From assembly GCF_900177725.1 (NCBI RefSeq), contig NZ_FXAT01000005.1, positions 545,829 through 609,828 of the forward strand: a stretch of 64,000 bases of DNA. The letters are read 5' to 3'. Below the pieces are notes generated by a model. The model worked only from the letters and a program-made list of their open reading frames with translations, was not told the DNA's origin and did no database searches. Positions 35,654-42,222 of the stretch are shown piece by piece. The stretch's first letter is position 1. Every line of letters starts with the position of its first letter. Source of the DNA: Paraburkholderia susongensis. GTDB taxonomy: Bacteria > Pseudomonadota > Gammaproteobacteria > Burkholderiales > Burkholderiaceae. A program made the translations under genes and the position numbers.

Positions 35654-36193
35654 GATGGTTCACGCCGGGAGGCAAGACCAGGGAATTTCACGGTAGCACC
35701 GGCGTCGCAATGTCGTCAAACAACCCGGCCTCGAAGGCGCGCGGCAGGTGCCCCTGCTACCTGCCATGCCGATCTCAAACCGGGAGCTATCTATTTTGTA
35801 TGACAATAGAGCCTGTGCGCAGCTTCTCACGCGCCGCTGCGGCTCCTTTTCAAGAGAGCGGATGCCGGGCCGGAATTAATCCGCGTCCCAGATAATCGGA
35901 CAATTGCAATTAATCAGAGGCAGGCTGGCAATAATGCTGTCAATGAAATGCATTAAATTGATCTGACTTTTTGGCAATTAGCTTTCCCAATAACCTGAAA
36001 ATCCTGAATGAGTTAAAAATTTAACACGCATATTTTTTCGTGGCGCCACGGGTCCTCTCCCTCCCTTCAGCAGGGGATCCGCCGCGTGGCGAATTCATTT
36101 TGGTGTTAGATTAGACGGATAAAACAAGCGGACGGAATGCCGATCCGCCATTAACCGCAAACGGGATGTTTGCGATCCCGAGAGAGTCGAAAA
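35654..36193. promoter_or_regulatory. 540-bp divergent region with a GntR-type operator and strong palindromes
   Basis: No gene is seen. TTGTATGACAA at 35796-35806 fits the TTGT-N3-ACAA pattern of FadR-type GntR regulators and lies in front of the leftward sugar-acid operon; the FadR gene at 38072 is its natural partner. Nearer braR the sequence is AT-rich (35880-36035). CGTGGCGCCACG at 36039-36050 is a perfect 12-bp palindrome, and its half CGCCACG pairs with CGTGGCG at 36085-36091, allowing a large stem in the braR leader or promoter. Confidence 0.5.
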
Positions 36194-36922
36194 TTGTCGC
36201 TACATTTTATCGAGCAGATGGCACCGCTACTGGACGCCGCCGACGAGTCGGAATGGTTCGGTGCGATCGCGGGCCTCGCCGAGACATGGGGCTTCGACAA
36301 GATTCTGATCGCCATACTGCCGCGCCCAACTATGCGTCTGGAAGATGCCTACCTGCGCAGCACCTATGCGCCTGCGTGGCGCAGGACCTATGACGACGAG
36401 GGAATGGTTCACATCGATCCGACGGTCGTGCATTGCCTTTCGCGCGTCGCGCCGCTGATCTGGAGCCCGGACATTTTCACGACCACCGCGCAGCAATCCC
36501 TTTACGAAGAAGCCCGCTCGTACGGCCTGCGCTCCGGGGTCTCGCTGCCGATTCATGGGCCGAACCAGGAAGCCGGCATGATGTGCTTCGTCAACGACAG
36601 CAGTCTGACCGAGGGATTCCGGCGCGATGTCAACGCCGTGTTGCCGAATCTGGTGTTATTGCGCGACCTCGTGATCGACACCAGTCAACGGCATCTGAAC
36701 ACGTATGCACAGACGTTGTTGCCCAAGCTCACGCCCCGCGAGCGCGAATGCCTGAAATGGACCGCGCGCGGCAAATCCACATGGGAGATATCCCACATCC
36801 TGAACTGTTCGGAAGCCGTGGTGAACTTCCACATGAAGAACATCAGGACGAAATTCGGTGTGAATTCGCGGCGCGCGGCGGCCGTGATCGCAGCACAACT
36901 CGGGCTTATTGACCCGGGTTGA
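36194..36922 (+). CDS. braR: LuxR-type quorum-sensing receptor, BraR-like
   Basis: The 242-residue protein has an N-terminal acyl-homoserine-lactone-binding domain (TYAPAWRRTYDDEGMVHIDP and PLIWSPDIF contain the usual Trp, Tyr and Asp contacts) and a C-terminal LuxR HTH (LTPRERECLKWTARGKSTWE, then FHMKNIRTKFGVNSRRAA). I take the TTG at 36194 (then SLHFIEQM) after a GAGAGAG site; a TTG at 36170 is possible. The gene order luxR-rsaL-luxI is that of the BraI/R system of Paraburkholderia, whose signal is reported as 3-oxo-C14-HSL. Its 3' end overlaps that of rsaL by 17 bp. Confidence 0.9.
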   Translation: MSLHFIEQMAPLLDAADESEWFGAIAGLAETWGFDKILIAILPRPTMRLEDAYLRSTYAPAWRRTYDDEGMVHIDPTVVHCLSRVAPLIWSPDIFTTTAQQSLYEEARSYGLRSGVSLPIHGPNQEAGMMCFVNDSSLTEGFRRDVNAVLPNLVLLRDLVIDTSQRHLNTYAQTLLPKLTPRERECLKWTARGKSTWEISHILNCSEAVVNFHMKNIRTKFGVNSRRAAAVIAAQLGLIDPG

Positions 36923-37223
36923 GCAACGCGGCTGCGTCAGGGCTCACCATCAAGCGTTCGGCACGGCCCAGGTCGGCGTCGGAAACGGTCTTGGTGAAGT
37001 ACAGGCCTAGCAGGATCGACACCGGCGCAGGAATCTCCGCACCCGACTCGAAGCGGCTGCCGCGCGATTGCGTGACGCCGAAGCGCGCCCAGAAACGGCG
37101 CTGGCTCTCTTTTTTCTTCTTGCGATAGGCGATGATCAGAACGCGGTCCACCGCCGAGGAAATCTCCGCCGGACGCGCCTGAAGATGGGTTTGCGGTTGC
37201 CAGTGATTGTCGAGAAGTTCCAT
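36906..37223 (-). CDS. rsaL: RsaL-like repressor of the AHL synthase gene
   Basis: The 105-residue protein is the size of RsaL from LasI/R-type loci and shows an HTH-like region (KESQRRFWARFGVTQSRGSR, then FESGAEIPAPVSILLGLY). RsaL binds next to the lux box in the synthase promoter and limits signal output. An AAGG site precedes the ATG. It is divergent from braI and convergent with braR, sharing the intergenic region that contains the lux box. Confidence 0.85.
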   Translation of the reverse strand: MELLDNHWQPQTHLQARPAEISSAVDRVLIIAYRKKKKESQRRFWARFGVTQSRGSRFESGAEIPAPVSILLGLYFTKTVSDADLGRAERLMVSPDAAALLNPGQ

Positions 37224-37288
37224 TTTCGAGCCTTGTAGGTTGGGGGCGGATACGTGTTTGAATTTTGCGTTACCCGATAAGCATGCAC

Positions 37289-37308
37289 ACCTATCCAGGT
37301 AGGTAGGT
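37289..37308. promoter_or_regulatory. lux box in the rsaL-braI intergenic region
   Basis: ACCT-N12-AGGT at 37289-37308 contains the canonical CT-N12-AG of LuxR-family sites. An inner inverted repeat ACCTA-N6-TAGGT is also present. It lies 68 bp before the braI start and 66 bp before rsaL, so one site could serve both divergent genes. Confidence 0.8.
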
Positions 37309-37376
37309 GGCGGAGAAATTCAAAATGCATAAGTTTTTCTGCGTACTGGCATCCCCAACACGTTCAGGAGAACGTC

Positions 37377-37970
37377 ATGCAAACCACGATCCGTATTGGA
37401 ATGCGGCAAGAATTCGACAACGAGATCATCAACGAGATGTATCGCCTACGGGCCCGGGTGTTTCACGGCCGGCTCGGGTGGGAAATTCCGACCATCGCGG
37501 GCATGGAGATCGACGGCTACGACGCGCTCGGGCCGCACTATATGCTGATTCAGGACGAAAACCGGCAGTTACGGGGCTGTTGGCGCCTGATGCCGACCGA
37601 AGGCCCCAACATGCTGAAAGATACCTTCCCGCAGCTGCTGCACGGCGCGGCCGCGCCGGTCGGGCGGCATATCTGGGAGTTGAGCCGGTGGGCGATCGAA
37701 ACCGGCGGTGAGGAACAATCGTTCGGCTTCACGGACATGACGATCCAGGCAATCCGGGAAGTCATGCGGTTCGCGCAGCGCATGGGCATCACGCACTACG
37801 TCACCGTGACCACCACGCCGATCGAACGGATGCTGCGCCGCGCCGGCCTCGATATCAGGCGGCTCGGCGAGCCGGTGCAGATCGGCGTCGAGCGGGCGGT
37901 GGCGCTGGATGTCGCGGTGAACGCGAAGACTCTCACTTCGCTGTTTGGAGCGGTCGCGGCTGCGGCTTGA
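37377..37970 (+). CDS. braI: Acyl-homoserine-lactone synthase, BraI-like
   Basis: The enzyme makes the AHL signal from S-adenosylmethionine and an acyl carrier. The 197-residue protein has the invariant LuxI residues: Arg, Phe and Trp in YRLRARVFHGRLGWEIP, Glu and the Asp pair in EIDGYDALGPHYM, Arg in GCWRLMPT, and the Glu and Arg in IWELSRWAIE. A GGAGAA site precedes the ATG. With braR and rsaL it forms a full feedback loop driven from the lux box. Confidence 0.95.
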   Translation: MQTTIRIGMRQEFDNEIINEMYRLRARVFHGRLGWEIPTIAGMEIDGYDALGPHYMLIQDENRQLRGCWRLMPTEGPNMLKDTFPQLLHGAAAPVGRHIWELSRWAIETGGEEQSFGFTDMTIQAIREVMRFAQRMGITHYVTVTTTPIERMLRRAGLDIRRLGEPVQIGVERAVALDVAVNAKTLTSLFGAVAAAA

Positions 37971-38071
37971 TTGCGGGGCTTGATTGTGCGGCCTGATTCG
38001 CGGCCTGATCGCCGACAGCGATCTGGTTGCGACCGGCTTAAGGCGGCGGCAACCTCGCGGCGCGCGCCGAC

Positions 38072-38761
38072 TCAGGAGCCGAACATCCGTTCGAGCGCAT
38101 TCTCGAGATGTACGCGCATCGCCGTGCCCGCGCCCGCCGCGTCCTTGCGGCGAATCGCATCGAGCACCGCCATGTGCTCGGCCTGCACGAGCCGCTGCCG
38201 CTCGACTGTTTTCACGAGCGACAGATTGCGCGACAGGTTCATGCTGAACAGGATCTGTTCCTCGATGAACGACATCACCGTGATGAAAAACGGGTTCTTC
38301 GACGCGCGCGCGACCGCGAGGTGGAACATGAAGTCATCCTTCGCGCCGATTCCCTGCGCCTCGATGATGCGCTCGAGCTCGTCCCACGCGCGCTGGATCG
38401 CGGCGATGTCGTCGGCATCGGCCTTGAGCGCGGCCTGCGCGGCCGCGCCCGCTTCGGTCACGATGCGGAATTCGTAGCAGCGGCGGATGTCGGATAGCGT
38501 TTCGAGCGGCGCGAACCGGCGCACGTCCGGGTCGGGCCGCCGCGCGACGGTCGTGCCCGAACCGTGCCGCGTCGTAATGATGCCGTCCGCCCGCAGCCGC
38601 GCCAGCGCTTCGCGCACGGTCGGCCGCGAGGTCGCGAAACGCTCGGCGAGCGCATGCTCGGTGGGCAGGCGCTCGCCTTCCTTGTACTCGCCTTCGAGGA
38701 TGCGGTTGAGGATGTCGCCGTAGATCTGGTCGGGCAAGCCCTTGGTTTTTCGATCGTTCAT
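38072..38761 (-). CDS. GntR/FadR-family regulator
   Basis: The 229-residue protein has an N-terminal winged HTH (TEHALAERFATSRPTVREAL, then GIITTRHGSGTTV) and a C-terminal FCD ligand domain with the usual metal-site Asp and His residues (KDDFMFHLAVARASKNPFFI). FCD regulators mostly sense organic or sugar acids. It points the same way as the sugar-acid operon but is separated from it by the quorum-sensing genes. The matching operator at 35796 supports the link. I start at 38761 (MNDRKTKG); 38776 is an alternative. Confidence 0.85.
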   Translation of the reverse strand: MNDRKTKGLPDQIYGDILNRILEGEYKEGERLPTEHALAERFATSRPTVREALARLRADGIITTRHGSGTTVARRPDPDVRRFAPLETLSDIRRCYEFRIVTEAGAAAQAALKADADDIAAIQRAWDELERIIEAQGIGAKDDFMFHLAVARASKNPFFITVMSFIEEQILFSMNLSRNLSLVKTVERQRLVQAEHMAVLDAIRRKDAAGAGTAMRVHLENALERMFGS

Positions 38762-38921
38762 CAGCGGACTGGGCAACTTGTCTGAATATGGGCTGATTGT
38801 AAGGCCAACTCCGCGACGCCTTCAGCAAACTTATGCACCCCGGATTTGACCGGGGACCGGCGGCGCAGGCCGCCACGCCCTGGGCCGCGCCCCGCGCCAT
38901 TCCGGAAAATTTGGCAAATGT

Positions 38922-38994
38922 TTGATTTACATCCTGGTCGGGCGCATCTTTTTTCTGGCAATCAATTAAGCTTCATTGGTATAAAAGACCAATG
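38922..38994. promoter_or_regulatory. FNR-like box and perfect dyad upstream of the stress-protein gene
   Basis: TTGATTTACATCCT at 38922-38935 matches 8 of the 10 defined positions of the FNR consensus TTGAT-N4-ATCAA. Downstream, CATTGGT-ATAAAAG-ACCAATG at 38974-38994 is a perfect 7-bp dyad enclosing a TATAAA-like sequence. Since an FNR-type regulator is encoded next to this gene, oxygen control is plausible. The dyad could instead serve the divergent GntR gene. Confidence 0.45.
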
Positions 38995-39049
38995 GGCCTT
39001 GGCCGCTGCAACGGCCGCGGCAAACGGATTTCTCAGACGTGGAGTCGAT

Positions 39050-39517
39050 ATGTACACACGCATTCTCGTCGCGGTCGACGGCAGCAACACCTCGCGCCGC
39101 GCATTCGAAGCAGCGCTCGACCTCGCCAAGTCGAATGGCGCGCTTCTGCGACCCTTCTATGTCGTCGAAAACACGCCGATGTACTTCGAAGCGCCCGGCT
39201 ACGACCCGTCCATCCTGCGCAACCGGCTGATCGAGGAAGGCCAGGAACTCCGCGCGGAATTCTCGAAGGCCATGGCCGACCAGGGCGTGAAAGGGGAACC
39301 GGCGGTTTCCGAAGCGTCGTCGCTTGGAGATGTATCGGAAATCGTGCTGAAGGCCGCGGAAGAATTCGGCGCCGACCTGCTCGTGATGGGCACGCACGGC
39401 CGGCGCGGCTTCCAGCGGCTGATTCTCGGCAGCGTCGCCGAGCGCTGCGTGCGCCAGGCCACGCTGCCGGTGCTGCTGATCCCGTCCGCCGCGGGCACGG
39501 ACAAGGAACCCGCCTGA
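39050..39517 (+). CDS. Universal stress protein, UspA family
   Basis: The 155-residue protein is a single Usp domain starting with MYTRILVAVDGS and ending with the ATP-binding motif MGTHGRRGFQRLILGSVAER (G-x2-G-x9-GS). It therefore belongs to the ATP-binding UspFG-type group. GGAG lies 6 bp upstream of the ATG; the long frame upstream is not coding. In related bacteria such genes are often induced under low oxygen, which fits the adjacent FNR-type regulator. Confidence 0.9.
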   Translation: MYTRILVAVDGSNTSRRAFEAALDLAKSNGALLRPFYVVENTPMYFEAPGYDPSILRNRLIEEGQELRAEFSKAMADQGVKGEPAVSEASSLGDVSEIVLKAAEEFGADLLVMGTHGRRGFQRLILGSVAERCVRQATLPVLLIPSAAGTDKEPA

Positions 39518-39644
39518 GCTTTGCACCACGCGGCAAGGAAGCGCGCTCAGAACGCCTACGCAACGGCACGCGTCACTTTGCCGCCTGGCCCGCGCAATAG
39601 CGGGTGGGACAATCGATCACCACTACGATAACCGCGCGCAGACC

Positions 39645-40463
39645 ATGTCGACTTCTTCCGCTGTTCCTCATTCCTCGACCCGTCCCCCGGTCCGCGCCGC
39701 TGGCACGACCGACCGCAGCACCAGTTCGCCGCCCGCGCGCGGCAGCCGCCGGGCCCTGCCGCAGCGCGCGGCCGCGCGCACCGCCGCGCGCTGCTCGAGC
39801 TGTTCGATGCGGCAGCTCTGCATGCCGCAAGGGCTGTCTGCGGAGGAACTGCCGAAGCTCGAAACGCTGATCTGCTCGGCGCGTTCCGTGCCGCGCGGCG
39901 AAGCGCTTTATCGCAGCGGCGACCGATTCAACAACATTTATGCGTTGCGCTCCGGCTCGATGAAAACCTTGATGGTCCATCGCGACGGCCGCGAGCAGGT
40001 CACAGGTCTGCGCCTTGCCGGCGAAGCGCTCGGACTCGACGGCATCAGTGCGGACGTGCATGCGTGCAGCGCCGTGGCGCTCGAGGACAGCACCGTCTGC
40101 ATCGTTCCGTACAGCGCGCTGAAGCTGCTGTGCCGCGAGATCAGTTCGATGCAGGAACGCATGCACAAGCTGCTCGGCGCGCAGATCGTCAGCGAGGCCA
40201 CGCAGATGATGGTGCTCGGCTCGCTGTCCGCCGACGAGCGCGTTGCCGCCTTCCTGCTCGACGTGTCGCAGCGCAATGCGCAGCGCGGCTATTCGTGGGC
40301 GGAATTCAATCTGCGCATGACGCGCGAGGACATGGGCAGCTATCTCGGCCTGACGCTCGAAACCGTGAGCCGCACCCTGTCAAGATTTCAAAAGCAAGGC
40401 CTCATCGACACACAAGGCAAGCACATCCGCATCGTCGATCTCGAAGGGCTGCGCCAGGTCTGA
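39645..40463 (+). CDS. fnr: FNR/CRP-family oxygen-responsive regulator
   Basis: The 272-residue protein has the FNR cysteine cluster CSSCSMRQLC (Cys50, Cys53, Cys59) in a long basic N-terminus, a fourth cysteine in VHACSAV, a cyclic-nucleotide-like barrel and a C-terminal HTH with the diagnostic LETVSRTLSRFQ (Glu, Ser and Arg that read TTGAT). These residues support a [4Fe-4S] oxygen sensor of the FNR/ANR type. The first 48 residues are more than usual for the family, and the true start may be internal. It follows the stress-protein gene. Confidence 0.9.
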   Translation: MSTSSAVPHSSTRPPVRAAGTTDRSTSSPPARGSRRALPQRAAARTAARCSSCSMRQLCMPQGLSAEELPKLETLICSARSVPRGEALYRSGDRFNNIYALRSGSMKTLMVHRDGREQVTGLRLAGEALGLDGISADVHACSAVALEDSTVCIVPYSALKLLCREISSMQERMHKLLGAQIVSEATQMMVLGSLSADERVAAFLLDVSQRNAQRGYSWAEFNLRMTREDMGSYLGLTLETVSRTLSRFQKQGLIDTQGKHIRIVDLEGLRQV

Positions 40464-40564
40464 GCCCGTCAGCATGGGCACAGCGGGACTAGCGGCCGTG
40501 CGCGGCCGTTGTCCCCACATGCTCCCTCACGGCTTTTTCGCGCGCTTTTCGTCTTGGCATGGCT

Positions 40565-40706
40565 CCTGCGAGCAGGTACAGTCTTTGGACTGTCCCCCAC
40601 CGCAAGCATCCTGCCTGGGATCGGAGTGAGTGCCGAAGCGCCAGCTCCGATCGACTCGCTAAAGCATGGGACCGGAGTAAGCGCTGAAGCGCTAACTCCG
40701 ATCGAC
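40565..40706. repeat. REP-like palindromic repeat cluster
   Basis: Two small hairpins (CCTGC-GA-GCAGG at 40565-40576; ACAGTC-TTTG-GACTGT at 40578-40593) are followed by two 51-bp-spaced copies of a larger imperfect palindrome (40620-40655 and 40672-40706). Both copies match CGGAGTRAGYGCYGAAGCGC and end in CTCCGATCGAC. The spacing is 17 codons, so both copies read in one frame and produce a false N-terminal extension of the next gene. I believe the motif recurs in Paraburkholderia genomes, but this could not be checked. Confidence 0.65.
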
Positions 40707-40721
40707 AAAGGAGCCCGGCGA

Positions 40722-42020
40722 ATGAATCGCGACCCCGCCCCGCATCACCCGCTCGTCCAGCGCCTGATCAATGCGCGTCAAATCACCGACGCGCTTTTTG
40801 CCGTCGTCAAACCCGAGTATCTGTACGAACGGCCGATCCGCGAACGTCACCGGATCGTGTTCTATATCGGCCATCTGGAAGCCTTCGATCGCAATCTGTT
40901 CGACAAGCGTCTGGTCGATCTGCCCGCGTTCACACCTGAACTCGACCAGCTTTTCGCATTCGGCATCGACCCGGTGGACGGCGGCTTCCCGACTGATGAG
41001 CCAGGCGATTGGCCCTCGCTCGAGACGGTGCGCGAGTACGCCGCGCGTGCACGCCGGCAGATCGACACCGCGCTCGACGACCTCGAAAACGCAGCCCAAA
41101 GCGAAGCATCCGCGCAATTGCTGAACGTCGCGATCGAGCATCGCCTGATGCATGCCGAAACGCTCGCGTACATGTTCCATCAGTTGCCGCTCGAGCAGAA
41201 GAACACCGCATTGCGCGAGCCCGTCGTGACAAGGCCGCAGCGGCGCGAGGCGTTGTCGTCGATGATCGGCGTGCCGGGCGGGCCGGCCGTGCTCGGCATG
41301 ACGCGCGATGCCGGCCGCTTCGGCTGGGACAACGAGTTCGGCGAACTACGCGTGGACGTGCCCGCTTTCGAGATCGACCGCCATATGGTGACGAACGGCG
41401 CGTTTCTCGAGTTCATCGAGGACGGCGGTTATCGCGAGCCGAAGTGGTGGTCGCCGAAGGACTGGGCGTGGCGCGAAGCCGAGCGCATCGAGCATCCCGC
41501 CGGCTGGTCGCCACGCACGGCGCAAGACGGGCACAGCGCACGCGGCGGCTGGACGCTGCGCACGATGTTCGACGAAGTGCCGCTGCCGCTCGACTGGCCG
41601 GTCTACGTGAGCCACGCCGAAGCGAGCGCCTACGCGCGCTGGGCCGGCAAGACCCTGCCGACCGAGGCGCAATGGCAGCGCGCCGCGCAAGGCGCACCGC
41701 TGGCGGCATCGGGCAATTTCGACTTCCGCAGCTGGGACCCGCAACCCGTCGACGCGCATCCGGACAACGTCAGCGCATTCGGCGTGGAAGGCCAGTTCGG
41801 CAACGGCTGGGAATGGACGTCGACATTATTCGACGCACTGCCCGGCTTCGAAGCGTTTCCGTTCTATCTCGGCTATTCGGCCAACTTCTTCGACGGGCAG
41901 CATTACGTGCTCAAAGGCGGCTCCGCGCGCACCGCGGCGTGCATGCTGCGGCCGGAATTCCGCAACTGGTTTCAGCCGCATTATCAGTATGTTTATGCGG
42001 GGTTCCGGTGTGTGAGGTGA
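40722..42020 (+). CDS. EgtB-family non-heme iron enzyme (DinB + SUMF1/FGE-sulfatase fold)
   Basis: The 432-residue protein has an N-terminal DinB-like bundle with the iron ligands His51 and HX3HXE (His140, His144, Glu146), the same pattern as EgtB sulfoxide synthase, and a C-terminal formylglycine-enzyme-like domain ending with YVYAGFRCVR. EgtB joins a sulfur donor to trimethylhistidine in ergothioneine synthesis. No egtD or other partner is near, so ergothioneine, ovothiol or selenoneine chemistry remains open. AGGAG 7-8 bp upstream fixes the ATG at 40722; the longer frame is a repeat artefact. Confidence 0.85.
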   Translation: MNRDPAPHHPLVQRLINARQITDALFAVVKPEYLYERPIRERHRIVFYIGHLEAFDRNLFDKRLVDLPAFTPELDQLFAFGIDPVDGGFPTDEPGDWPSLETVREYAARARRQIDTALDDLENAAQSEASAQLLNVAIEHRLMHAETLAYMFHQLPLEQKNTALREPVVTRPQRREALSSMIGVPGGPAVLGMTRDAGRFGWDNEFGELRVDVPAFEIDRHMVTNGAFLEFIEDGGYREPKWWSPKDWAWREAERIEHPAGWSPRTAQDGHSARGGWTLRTMFDEVPLPLDWPVYVSHAEASAYARWAGKTLPTEAQWQRAAQGAPLAASGNFDFRSWDPQPVDAHPDNVSAFGVEGQFGNGWEWTSTLFDALPGFEAFPFYLGYSANFFDGQHYVLKGGSARTAACMLRPEFRNWFQPHYQYVYAGFRCVR

Positions 42021-42149
42021 ATTTCCACTCGCCGCTAACCTGAATGTACGTTCCATTCACGCGCATGCGCCAGCGCCTGCCAATCGCCCACTGGCAGCGT
42101 CGGAACGCTTTCTCCAGCAACGGCAACAGCCCCGGAACATAAACGCGAA

Positions 42150-42180
42150 GACGCAACCGGACACTCGTTCCGGCTGCGTC
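42150..42180. terminator. Hairpin between convergent genes
   Basis: GACGCA-A-CCGGA at 42150-42161 pairs with TCCGG-C-TGCGTC at 42169-42180, giving an 11-pair stem with one mismatch and a 7-nt loop. It lies between the 3' ends of the EgtB-like and GH92 genes. No T run follows, so termination is likely but not certain. Confidence 0.55.
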
Positions 42181-42222
42181 CCTCGAACAGTGCGCGGCGA
42201 GCGCACCGAACGGCGTGCCGGA

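Noticed and set aside
36039..36050. Perfect 12-bp palindrome CGTGGCGCCACG as a quorum-sensing box
   Set aside because: It lacks the CT-N12-AG pattern of lux boxes; listed only as a palindrome in the braR upstream region.
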